Shown: piece by piece, positions 8,492-14,674 of the stretch
Layout of the letters: every line of letters begins with the position of its first letter
Position numbering within the stretch: position 1 is the stretch's first letter
NCBI GenBank assembly: GCA_021849365.1
Contig: JAJZSZ010000010.1
Location: forward strand, 1-34,293
DNA: 34,293 nt
From: Bacteroidota bacterium
GTDB lineage: Bacteria; Bacteroidota; Bacteroidia; Bacteroidales; Prolixibacteraceae
Reading direction: 5' to 3'
Made by a program: the position numbers and the translations under genes
Notes under the pieces: generated by a model
Database searches by the model: none
Seen by the model: only the letters and a program-made list of their open reading frames with translations
What the model was told of the DNA's origin: nothing

Positions 8492-8857
8492 CTAACTCTT
8501 TTTAAGAACTTGAGTTTTAGTTAATCCCTTTTTAGTCATTCTCAAAATATAAACTCCATTTTTAAATTGAGAAAGATCTATTTGTATTTTTTGATAACCA
8601 GTATTCAACAAGAAGTTATCCCATTTTTTAACTTCAGTCCCTAAGATATTAATCAGGCTTATTTGTAATTCGCCTGATTCTTCAGTCTGAAGTTCAATGG
8701 TTACAAAATCTTTGACTGGATTAGGATATGCTTTCTCAATTGAAAAAGAATGTGAACTAGAAGAGATTCCAGCAGCAACAGTTTCGTTTTTTTGAGCATA
8801 GCTGCCAATCGAAACAATTAGTACAAACAAAAAAGTAAAAATTGATTTCATGGTCAA
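8492..8857 (-). CDS. Small secreted protein consisting of little more than a T9SS C-terminal sorting domain
   Basis: This 121-residue protein has a signal peptide (MKSIFTFLFVLIVSIGSYAQ; Met3 at 8851 is an equally good start), about 20 linker residues, then a type A T9SS sorting domain of about 80 residues. The domain shows AYPNPVKDFVTIEL, GELQISLINILG, IDLSQFKNGVYILRM and a terminal TQVLKKS. Sorting domains normally sit at the end of large secreted enzymes or adhesins; here there is almost no cargo. It could be a decayed gene that lost its cargo, or a real mini-substrate. Bases 8858-8906 hold no second module. Confidence 0.85.
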   Translation of the reverse strand: MTMKSIFTFLFVLIVSIGSYAQKNETVAAGISSSSHSFSIEKAYPNPVKDFVTIELQTEESGELQISLINILGTEVKKWDNFLLNTGYQKIQIDLSQFKNGVYILRMTKKGLTKTQVLKKS

Positions 8858-8906
8858 AGTTTATAATTCAATCAATAAACAAAAATCAGACCACAATATA
8901 TTTTAT

Positions 8907-9806
8907 TTAAGACCAAAGTTTATCCGGATAAATGCCATCATTGGTCATTTCCCGGATCTGGTCCATAACATACGGTTTATCGTCTTTATAGGTAACTCCA
9001 AACCAGGGTGAATCTGCAGACAATACTTCAACATTGATTAATCCTGATTGTATCATTTCAAACACAACAAAAGGAATATAAAACTCCGACTTTGGTTGAT
9101 TTATATTCTCCTTTAAAAAGTCGATAAATTGATTTTGGATATTCAAAAAAATCGATGGGTGGAATCCCCAAAAATTCATTGACACAGTTTCATCCCCTTT
9201 AAGCTCAACTGTTTCTTCGTTTGATTCACAGACAATCAGTTTTCCTTCAGATCTAATTTTATGAGTCTCGGTAATTTTAGTTAAATAATTATTTTCGTCA
9301 GCTTCACAAATACCTCTGGATACTGCCCCAAATTCCGACAATGTGTTGCTTAATCTGTAACCAACCATGGCATACCTTTCTGGCGACACCAATGTCATTA
9401 AATACTTCGCAAGTACTTTATAGGCTTCTGCACCATAAAAGTCATCAGCATTAATAACTGCAAATGGCTCCTTAATTTCATCTTTAGCCATCAATACAGC
9501 ATGACCTGTTCCCCAAGGTTTTTCTCTTCCTTCAGGAAGTTTAAATCCTTCAGGAAGCATGTTCGTCTCTTGGTACACATAACGAACATCGATTTTACCT
9601 TCAAGTTTTGCTCCAAAAAGGACCTTAAAACTTTCGGCAAAGCTTTCTCTAATTACAAAAACAACTTTCCCAAAACCAGCCCTTATTGCATCATATACCG
9701 AATATTCTAGTATTGTTTCACCATTAGGTCCAACTGGTTCAATTTGTTTAAGTCCGCCAAAGCGACTTCCCATTCCAGCTGCAAGTATTAAAAGAGTTGG
9801 TTTCAT
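8907..9806 (-). CDS. Sugar-phosphate nucleotidyltransferase
   Basis: This 299-residue protein is a member of the NTP-transferase family (GT-A-like fold). The nucleotide-binding signature LILAAGMGSRFGGLKQ is at residues 6-21, VINADDFYG is the metal-binding stretch, and PVGPNGETILEYS contacts the sugar phosphate in relatives. It has no signal peptide and is cytoplasmic. It would transfer a nucleotidyl group from NTP to a sugar or polyol phosphate; the specificity cannot be read. It is the last ordinary gene before the duplicated region and does not look linked to it. Confidence 0.88.
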   Translation of the reverse strand: MKPTLLILAAGMGSRFGGLKQIEPVGPNGETILEYSVYDAIRAGFGKVVFVIRESFAESFKVLFGAKLEGKIDVRYVYQETNMLPEGFKLPEGREKPWGTGHAVLMAKDEIKEPFAVINADDFYGAEAYKVLAKYLMTLVSPERYAMVGYRLSNTLSEFGAVSRGICEADENNYLTKITETHKIRSEGKLIVCESNEETVELKGDETVSMNFWGFHPSIFLNIQNQFIDFLKENINQPKSEFYIPFVVFEMIQSGLINVEVLSADSPWFGVTYKDDKPYVMDQIREMTNDGIYPDKLWS

Positions 9807-9832
9807 AAAAGTAATTCAGATTTTATTCTCAA

Positions 9833-9840
9833 CAAAAATA
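9833..9840 (-). promoter_or_regulatory. -7 promoter element of the nucleotidyltransferase gene
   Basis: TATTTTTG on the minus strand matches TAnnTTTG, 26 bases upstream of the ATG at 9806. No obvious -33 element is present, so support is partial. Confidence 0.35.
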
Positions 9841-10065
9841 CGCTTTTATATATAGATTCATTCACTTTTTATACGGCATTAACTATAAAATAATCATCAA
9901 AATTAGTTTGGTACAGCATCACAAATGATCGAAATTTTAATATTATTTTTTTACGATGGTCCATAAACTCCTAAAGCCCGATAAAATATCGAGCTTCCCT
10001 GTCTTCAGATTATATGTATTCTTTGTTTCTCTTCTCTACCGGCTGGCTTCGAAAATACCTGTGGT

Positions 10066-10306
10066 GAACATGAACAAATAAGGAACAGGTATTATTCAAT
10101 TTAAAACCGGGCAAACAACTTTAATTTTTTTATTCTTTTTTTACTCCTTTTCGTCTGGCCTACTGGATACCTGAGTTTTTTTTGAACATGAACAAGTAAG
10201 GAACAAGTATTACCATTAAACCAAACTTTTTTAATCTCTTTTGAACAATTCTTTTAGTAAAATTAACAGAACAAGTGAACTGAACAAGTATTAATCATTA
10301 AAAACC
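10066..10306 (+). repeat. Three GGAACAAGTATTA-type elements (unit 1, 3' side)
   Basis: Copies at 10066-10108, 10184-10222 and 10269-10306 share GAACAtGAACAArTAAGG followed by AACAAGTATTAnnCATTAAA, with drift. The first two copies also share a preceding ATACCTG, which can pair with the element. They lie in the opposite orientation to the copy upstream of the peptide gene at 12163-12201. No coding sequence follows them. Their function is unknown. Confidence 0.7.
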
Positions 10307-10388
10307 TAAAACTTCCAAATAACTATCGAAACAAGCAATTCTCATTAAAAACCTCTCAATAAAACCTCGCGAACGAACTATATATCTT

Positions 10389-11918
10389 TTATTCCGCAGT
10401 TTTTATCTTCTTTAGTATATCCTGTGCTTTCCGCTGGTAAAAGCCTCCCCGCTGTGCGATCTTCCTAAACTGCCTTATTGCTTTCTTTTCTTCGTGGGTC
10501 TGCAGGTAACACAGTCCGGTATACCATTCTGCCTGCTCGGTAAACAGGTTGTCTTTATCTACAATCACTGTCGCATATTCTGCTATAGCCCTGCTGTATT
10601 TCCCCGTTTCCTGAAGTGAAACACCGCTATAAAAATGACTGGCCATATTCGACGGATCCTGCGCCAATACCTGCCCAAAAAGCTCCAGTGCTGACTCATA
10701 ATCCTGCCCCTCGTACTTCTGCAAAGCCTCGGCCATAGCCTTGTTTACACTGATCCCGGCTGAACGCGATGTACCGCTTGACTCATACCTGGAGTAAAAA
10801 TCATGGTAAATATCGCTGGTCGAGGATTCCCGGGTAAGCAACCCGGTTAGTCCAAGCAATAAGATCAGTGAAGCTGCTACTGTTGCCATGGCAATCTTCT
10901 TGAAGCCAAACCGCCCGGCAATTGAGCGCTGTGCCTGATGATCGCCGGCAATAGCACCTGACAACCCCTGCAGCTTACTCCTCAGATGCATCACATCTGA
11001 TTCGGATAACGCTGCATCAATATCCCTGATAAACTCAATTTCTTCCTGCAGCTTCTTATTACTGCTTAATTCTGCCTCAAACGAGGCCATTTCTTCTGTG
11101 GATAACTCATTGTGAAGGTAGTTCTCCAACTCTTCTATGCTCGCTGATGAAGGTAGCTCTGACCGTTGTATCGCATTCAGCGAGGCCCGCAATGCCATTA
11201 TATCCGATTCGGCTCCGGCCTGGTCTATTTCCCTGGTTAAAGCCACTTCCCTAGACAAATCAACATTCACTAACAACTCTTCTTCAAACTGTTCCCTGTC
11301 TTCGGGCAACATCATTCCATCCAGGTAAGCTTCAATATCCACGGCACTATAACGGTGCGATGGTATGCTTTGGGCTATTTGCTTCAGATTCGCCCTGATA
11401 TCTGTAATATCTTGTTCTTCCAGCGCTGTCTGAACTTCTGCAAAAAGCTCCTCTTCATAAGGACTAAACACGCTCTCATCATGAACAGATGGACTGGATT
11501 CGTCCTGTTCTTTATAAAACTGATGGATATTTTCTTTCCCCGCAATACTGTGCTGGTAGAGGTGTATACGAGGTAACGAATGACCAAATCCTAGCAGATC
11601 CTCTGTAGTTATCTGGTGGGAAAGACCCTTCTGTACCGAAAACTCATCGGCAAGTCCAAAACTAAATGAATCTACTACGTTAATATTTTCTTTAATCGCA
11701 AATTCAGCTTCCTGTTGAACTATCTGGTTCAAACTCATGCGAAGATTTATTACATCTTGTTCACATACAGCCTGTTCCACTTCCCCGTGGAGTGCTAATT
11801 CTTCCGACAAGTCTGAATCCAACGCCAGCTGGGCTTCAAACTCAACCAACTCTTCATGCGTCAGTTCTGAGTCAAGGTACTTGTCCGTTTGTTCAATATA
11901 GGCTGATTTGCGTATCAT
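10389..11918 (-). CDS. Anti-sigma-like repeat / TM / TPR membrane protein, copy 1
   Basis: This 509-residue protein contains repeated helical modules of the type found at the N-terminus of Bacteroidota anti-sigma-like proteins: IExYLxxELxxEExxxFExEL, ending in a D(I/V)xxLRxxLxxI box. Modules lie at about residues 9-66, 193-250 and 260-317, with a half-module at 153-183. No zinc ligands are visible. A single membrane helix (about 342-361) preceded by FGFKK suggests cytoplasmic modules. The C-terminus (about 393-505) is TPR-like (YESALELFGQVLAQDP, YSRAIAEYATVI), probably periplasmic. It lies 106 bases after the double-glycine peptide gene on the same strand and is identical to the protein at 12760-14289. 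It could be a TPR docking partner or regulator of the CHAT protease at 14675; its function is otherwise unknown. Confidence 0.85.
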   Translation of the reverse strand: MIRKSAYIEQTDKYLDSELTHEELVEFEAQLALDSDLSEELALHGEVEQAVCEQDVINLRMSLNQIVQQEAEFAIKENINVVDSFSFGLADEFSVQKGLSHQITTEDLLGFGHSLPRIHLYQHSIAGKENIHQFYKEQDESSPSVHDESVFSPYEEELFAEVQTALEEQDITDIRANLKQIAQSIPSHRYSAVDIEAYLDGMMLPEDREQFEEELLVNVDLSREVALTREIDQAGAESDIMALRASLNAIQRSELPSSASIEELENYLHNELSTEEMASFEAELSSNKKLQEEIEFIRDIDAALSESDVMHLRSKLQGLSGAIAGDHQAQRSIAGRFGFKKIAMATVAASLILLLGLTGLLTRESSTSDIYHDFYSRYESSGTSRSAGISVNKAMAEALQKYEGQDYESALELFGQVLAQDPSNMASHFYSGVSLQETGKYSRAIAEYATVIVDKDNLFTEQAEWYTGLCYLQTHEEKKAIRQFRKIAQRGGFYQRKAQDILKKIKTAE

Positions 11919-11942
11919 TTTACTGTTTATTACAGTGGTAAA
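11919..11942 (-). promoter_or_regulatory. Hairpin abutting the start codon of the 509-residue gene, copy 1
   Basis: TTTACTGT pairs with ACAG...TAAA across a five-base loop, with a three-base bulge, directly next to the ATG at 11918. In mRNA the stem would cover the ribosome-binding region, which suggests translational control or coupling to the upstream peptide gene. No energy was computed. Confidence 0.4.
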
Positions 11943-11952
11943 AATCCTGCGA

Positions 11953-11967
11953 AGTATTACTAATACT
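11953..11967. promoter_or_regulatory. Palindrome AGTATTA-C-TAATACT between peptide and 509-residue genes, copy 1
   Basis: A perfect 7+7 inverted repeat with one central base, 35 bases upstream of the 509-residue gene. It is a candidate operator or mRNA processing/stability element, and the second unit carries it at 14324-14338. Confidence 0.4.
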
Positions 11968-12024
11968 CACACTATATGCTCTAAACGAGCTGAATATAAT
12001 AGAAAATGGAATCTTTAATGTCGA

Positions 12025-12153
12025 TTAGTCCAAATCAGCATAAGAATCTGCTAATTTGCCCCCTTTTACCATCGATAATTCGTCGGTAGTCAATACATCA
12101 AATGTGAAAGAATCAAATGTCTTGGCCTCGTTGTTCGCAAATAAAGTTTTCAT
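12025..12153 (-). CDS. 42-residue double-glycine leader peptide precursor, copy 1
   Basis: This short gene is too small for routine ORF calling. The peptide runs MKTLFANNEAKTFDSFTF, then DVLTTDELSMVKGG, then KLADSYADLD. The stretch LTTDELSMVKGG fits the classical double-glycine leader, with Leu at -12, Glu at -8, Leu at -7, Val at -4 and Gly-Gly at -2/-1, and it resembles the GG-type natural-product precursors of Bacteroidota. Cleavage after GG would release a 10-residue acidic peptide with no Cys, Ser-rich or Thr-rich lanthipeptide pattern. It is the first gene of the unit, followed by the 509-residue gene on the same strand. An exact second copy is at 14396-14524. No C39-ABC exporter or maturase is in the window. 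The core's fate is unknown, and the CHAT protein is a possible partner. Confidence 0.8.
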   Translation of the reverse strand: MKTLFANNEAKTFDSFTFDVLTTDELSMVKGGKLADSYADLD

Positions 12154-12162
12154 TTTTTTGAG

Positions 12163-12201
12163 TTTTAATGATTAATACTTGTTCCTTATTTATTCTTGTT
12201 C
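12163..12201 (-). repeat. GGAACAAGTATTA-type element in the 5' region of peptide copy 1
   Basis: The minus strand reads GAACAAGAATAAATAAGG then AACAAGTATTAATCATTAAAA, ending 10 bases before the ATG. It matches the plus-oriented elements at 10066-10306 and 12437-12677 in inverted orientation. It may be part of the peptide mRNA leader. Confidence 0.65.
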
Positions 12202-12229
12202 GATGGTTTATCCCACGAAACCCGAAAAG

Positions 12230-12243
12230 GTAACCCCGGTTAC
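12230..12243. promoter_or_regulatory. Operator-like palindrome upstream of peptide copy 1
   Basis: GTAACCCCGGTTAC is an inverted repeat (GTAACC/GGTTAC, two-base centre) 77 bases upstream of the peptide ATG. The matching site in unit 2 (14601-14614) has GTAACC intact and a degraded second arm. A TACCTTTT element just inside resembles the -7 box with one mismatch. Confidence 0.35.
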
Positions 12244-12436
12244 TCAAAAAAAATTAAACATTTACTTACAAATATTCAACAAAACACTAATAATCAAATA
12301 TTTAAAAATTAATATTTTTTTTCACGATAGCCTATAAACTCCTAAAGCCCGATAAAATATCGAGCTTCCCTGTCTTCAGATTATATGTATTCTTTGTTTC
12401 TCTTCTCTACCGGCTGGCTTCGAAAATACCTGTGGT

Positions 12437-12677
12437 GAACATGAACAAATAAGGAACAGGTATTATTCAATTTAAAACCGGGCAAACAACTTTAATTTTT
12501 TTATTCTTTTTTTACTCCTTTTCGTCTGGCCTACTGGATACCTGAGTTTTTTTTGAACATGAACAAGTAAGGAACAAGTATTACCATTAAACCAAACTTT
12601 TTTAATCTCTTTTGAACAATTCTTTTAGTAAAATTAACAGAACAAGTGAACTGAACAAGTATTAATCATTAAAAACC
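12437..12677 (+). repeat. Three GGAACAAGTATTA-type elements (unit 2, 3' side)
   Basis: These are the unit 2 counterparts of 10066-10306: copies at 12437-12479, 12555-12593 and 12640-12677. With the inverted copy at 12163-12201 they bracket the inter-unit spacer as inverted repeats about 235-475 bases apart. Confidence 0.7.
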
Positions 12678-12759
12678 TAAAACTTCCAAATAACTATCGA
12701 AACAAGCAATTCTCATTAAAAACCTCTCAATAAAACCTCGCGAACGAACTATATATCTT

Positions 12760-14289
12760 TTATTCCGCAGTTTTTATCTTCTTTAGTATATCCTGTGCTT
12801 TCCGCTGGTAAAAGCCTCCCCGCTGTGCGATCTTCCTAAACTGCCTTATTGCTTTCTTTTCTTCGTGGGTCTGCAGGTAACACAGTCCGGTATACCATTC
12901 TGCCTGCTCGGTAAACAGGTTGTCTTTATCTACAATCACTGTCGCATATTCTGCTATAGCCCTGCTGTATTTCCCCGTTTCCTGAAGTGAAACACCGCTA
13001 TAAAAATGACTGGCCATATTCGACGGATCCTGCGCCAATACCTGCCCAAAAAGCTCCAGTGCTGACTCATAATCCTGCCCCTCGTACTTCTGCAAAGCCT
13101 CGGCCATAGCCTTGTTTACACTGATCCCGGCTGAACGCGATGTACCGCTTGACTCATACCTGGAGTAAAAATCATGGTAAATATCGCTGGTCGAGGATTC
13201 CCGGGTAAGCAACCCGGTTAGTCCAAGCAATAAGATCAGTGAAGCTGCTACTGTTGCCATGGCAATCTTCTTGAAGCCAAACCGCCCGGCAATTGAGCGC
13301 TGTGCCTGATGATCGCCGGCAATAGCACCTGACAACCCCTGCAGCTTACTCCTCAGATGCATCACATCTGATTCGGATAACGCTGCATCAATATCCCTGA
13401 TAAACTCAATTTCTTCCTGCAGCTTCTTATTACTGCTTAATTCTGCCTCAAACGAGGCCATTTCTTCTGTGGATAACTCATTGTGAAGGTAGTTCTCCAA
13501 CTCTTCTATGCTCGCTGATGAAGGTAGCTCTGACCGTTGTATCGCATTCAGCGAGGCCCGCAATGCCATTATATCCGATTCGGCTCCGGCCTGGTCTATT
13601 TCCCTGGTTAAAGCCACTTCCCTAGACAAATCAACATTCACTAACAACTCTTCTTCAAACTGTTCCCTGTCTTCGGGCAACATCATTCCATCCAGGTAAG
13701 CTTCAATATCCACGGCACTATAACGGTGCGATGGTATGCTTTGGGCTATTTGCTTCAGATTCGCCCTGATATCTGTAATATCTTGTTCTTCCAGCGCTGT
13801 CTGAACTTCTGCAAAAAGCTCCTCTTCATAAGGACTAAACACGCTCTCATCATGAACAGATGGACTGGATTCGTCCTGTTCTTTATAAAACTGATGGATA
13901 TTTTCTTTCCCCGCAATACTGTGCTGGTAGAGGTGTATACGAGGTAACGAATGACCAAATCCTAGCAGATCCTCTGTAGTTATCTGGTGGGAAAGACCCT
14001 TCTGTACCGAAAACTCATCGGCAAGTCCAAAACTAAATGAATCTACTACGTTAATATTTTCTTTAATCGCAAATTCAGCTTCCTGTTGAACTATCTGGTT
14101 CAAACTCATGCGAAGATTTATTACATCTTGTTCACATACAGCCTGTTCCACTTCCCCGTGGAGTGCTAATTCTTCCGACAAGTCTGAATCCAACGCCAGC
14201 TGGGCTTCAAACTCAACCAACTCTTCATGCGTCAGTTCTGAGTCAAGGTACTTGTCCGTTTGTTCAATATAGGCTGATTTGCGTATCAT
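12760..14289 (-). CDS. Anti-sigma-like repeat / TM / TPR membrane protein, copy 2
   Basis: This protein is identical in all 509 residues to the one at 10389-11918: helical anti-sigma-like modules, a half-module, one membrane helix at about 342-361 and a C-terminal TPR region. It is the copy nearest the CHAT gene and is probably transcribed from the divergent control region at 14525-14674 through peptide copy 2. Residues 82-99 (VDSFSFGLADEFSVQKGL) resemble residues 13-32 of the neighbouring peptide, with ten identities when a two-residue gap is allowed. This hints that a peptide leader was once fused into the protein. A 470-base non-coding tract follows before peptide copy 1. Confidence 0.85.
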   Translation of the reverse strand: MIRKSAYIEQTDKYLDSELTHEELVEFEAQLALDSDLSEELALHGEVEQAVCEQDVINLRMSLNQIVQQEAEFAIKENINVVDSFSFGLADEFSVQKGLSHQITTEDLLGFGHSLPRIHLYQHSIAGKENIHQFYKEQDESSPSVHDESVFSPYEEELFAEVQTALEEQDITDIRANLKQIAQSIPSHRYSAVDIEAYLDGMMLPEDREQFEEELLVNVDLSREVALTREIDQAGAESDIMALRASLNAIQRSELPSSASIEELENYLHNELSTEEMASFEAELSSNKKLQEEIEFIRDIDAALSESDVMHLRSKLQGLSGAIAGDHQAQRSIAGRFGFKKIAMATVAASLILLLGLTGLLTRESSTSDIYHDFYSRYESSGTSRSAGISVNKAMAEALQKYEGQDYESALELFGQVLAQDPSNMASHFYSGVSLQETGKYSRAIAEYATVIVDKDNLFTEQAEWYTGLCYLQTHEEKKAIRQFRKIAQRGGFYQRKAQDILKKIKTAE

Positions 14290-14313
14290 TTTACTGTTTA
14301 TTACAGTGGTAAA
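14290..14313 (-). promoter_or_regulatory. Hairpin abutting the start codon of the 509-residue gene, copy 2
   Basis: Same structure as at 11919-11942: an 8-bp stem with a three-base bulge immediately before the ATG at 14289. Confidence 0.4.
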
Positions 14314-14323
14314 AATCCTGCGA

Positions 14324-14338
14324 AGTATTACTAATACT
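14324..14338. promoter_or_regulatory. Palindrome AGTATTA-C-TAATACT, copy 2
   Basis: Second copy of the perfect palindrome at 11953-11967, 35 bases upstream of the 509-residue gene. Confidence 0.4.
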
Positions 14339-14395
14339 CACACTATATGCTCTAAACGAGCTGAATATAATAGAAAATGGAATCTTTAATGTCGA

Positions 14396-14524
14396 TTAGT
14401 CCAAATCAGCATAAGAATCTGCTAATTTGCCCCCTTTTACCATCGATAATTCGTCGGTAGTCAATACATCAAATGTGAAAGAATCAAATGTCTTGGCCTC
14501 GTTGTTCGCAAATAAAGTTTTCAT
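14396..14524 (-). CDS. 42-residue double-glycine leader peptide precursor, copy 2
   Basis: Identical to the 12025-12153 gene: LTTDELSMVKGG leader end and KLADSYADLD core. It is the gene closest to the CHAT protease and is divergent from it across 150 bases, so the two may share control. Sequence identity between the copies breaks one base after the ATG. The 5' regions differ by a few substitutions and an indel, but keep the GAACAAG...GTATTAATCATT element. An A-rich stretch replaces a Shine-Dalgarno site, as is usual in this phylum. Confidence 0.8.
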   Translation of the reverse strand: MKTLFANNEAKTFDSFTFDVLTTDELSMVKGGKLADSYADLD

Positions 14525-14674
14525 TACTTTTGGATTTTAATGATTAATACTTGTTCCTTATTTATTCTTGTTCGATGGTTTATCCCCCGAAACTCGAAAA
14601 GGTAACCCCGGTCCCTCAAAAAATTTGAACTTTAATTCATTTAGTCATATAAAAATTTCATCTAAAAAGGTTTA
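14525..14674. promoter_or_regulatory. Divergent control region between peptide copy 2 and the CHAT gene
   Basis: 150 bases separate the two divergent starts. The peptide side keeps the 100-bp block also found upstream of copy 1, with a GGAACAAGTATTA element (14535-14573) and a half-degraded GTAACC palindrome at 14601-14614. The CHAT side is AT-rich, and I found no clean TAnnTTTG element for it. Confidence 0.5.
14535..14573 (-). repeat. GGAACAAGTATTA-type element in the 5' region of peptide copy 2
   Basis: Identical over its length to 12163-12201, although the bases on both sides differ between the two units. Conservation outside the homogenised core argues that it is functional. Confidence 0.65.

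Larger units (their letters stand above)
9807..10388. other. Non-coding region downstream of repeat unit 1
   Basis: No gene is visible in these 580 bases. From 9963 the sequence belongs to the duplicated unit and repeats at 12334-12759. It contains three plus-oriented copies of a GGAACAAGTATTA-type element, an inverted repeat AATACCTGT/ACAGGTATT (10054-10062 with 10085-10093) and a small palindrome CGATA-AAA-TATCG (9979-9991). These may serve as a 3' untranslated structure or terminator for the minus-strand 509-residue gene. Confidence 0.6.
9963..12154. repeat. Tandem repeat unit, copy 1 (about 2,192 bp)
   Basis: The unit recurs at 12334-14525 with a constant offset of 2,371 bases, and I saw no mismatch between the copies. 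It holds a 42-residue double-glycine peptide gene, a 509-residue TPR membrane protein gene and a 3' non-coding tract. Identity ends sharply one base past the peptide ATG. A weaker match continues to about 12250 against 14621 on one side and to about 9950 against 12321 on the other. That pattern suggests an older duplication whose core was homogenised recently. Confidence 0.93.
12154..12759. other. Non-coding spacer between the two units
   Basis: About 600 bases with no gene. 12155-12250 is the 5' control region of peptide copy 1 (about 100 bp, similar to 14526-14621). 12250-12333 is very AT-rich and unique. From 12334 the second unit's 3' tract begins, with three plus-oriented elements. Confidence 0.6.
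12334..14525. repeat. Tandem repeat unit, copy 2 (about 2,192 bp)
   Basis: Direct repeat of 9963-12154, in the same orientation, separated from it by 179 bases (12155-12333). Both coding genes, the interior hairpins and the 3' tract are repeated without a difference that I could find, including silent positions. Confidence 0.93.

Noticed and set aside
10066-10306. Spaced repeats as a CRISPR array
   Set aside because: Copies are few, degenerate, with unequal spacing, partly inverted elsewhere, and there are no cas genes.
11137-11576. Plus-strand frames of 63-73 residues inside the 509-residue gene, repeated in copy 2
   Set aside because: They are antisense shadows of a well-supported coding gene and repeat only because the unit is duplicated.
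12025-12153. Peptide as a lanthipeptide or radical-SAM-modified natural product
   Set aside because: The core has one Ser, no Thr and no Cys, and no maturase is within the window, so only the leader type is claimed.
12155-12250. TACCTTTT upstream of the peptide as a full promoter
   Set aside because: One mismatch to TAnnTTTG, and the nearest TTTG is only 12 bases away instead of 19-21.
9963-14525. Duplicated unit as a mobile element
   Set aside because: No transposase, integrase, terminal inverted repeats or target-site duplication is visible, and both units hold the same non-mobile genes.
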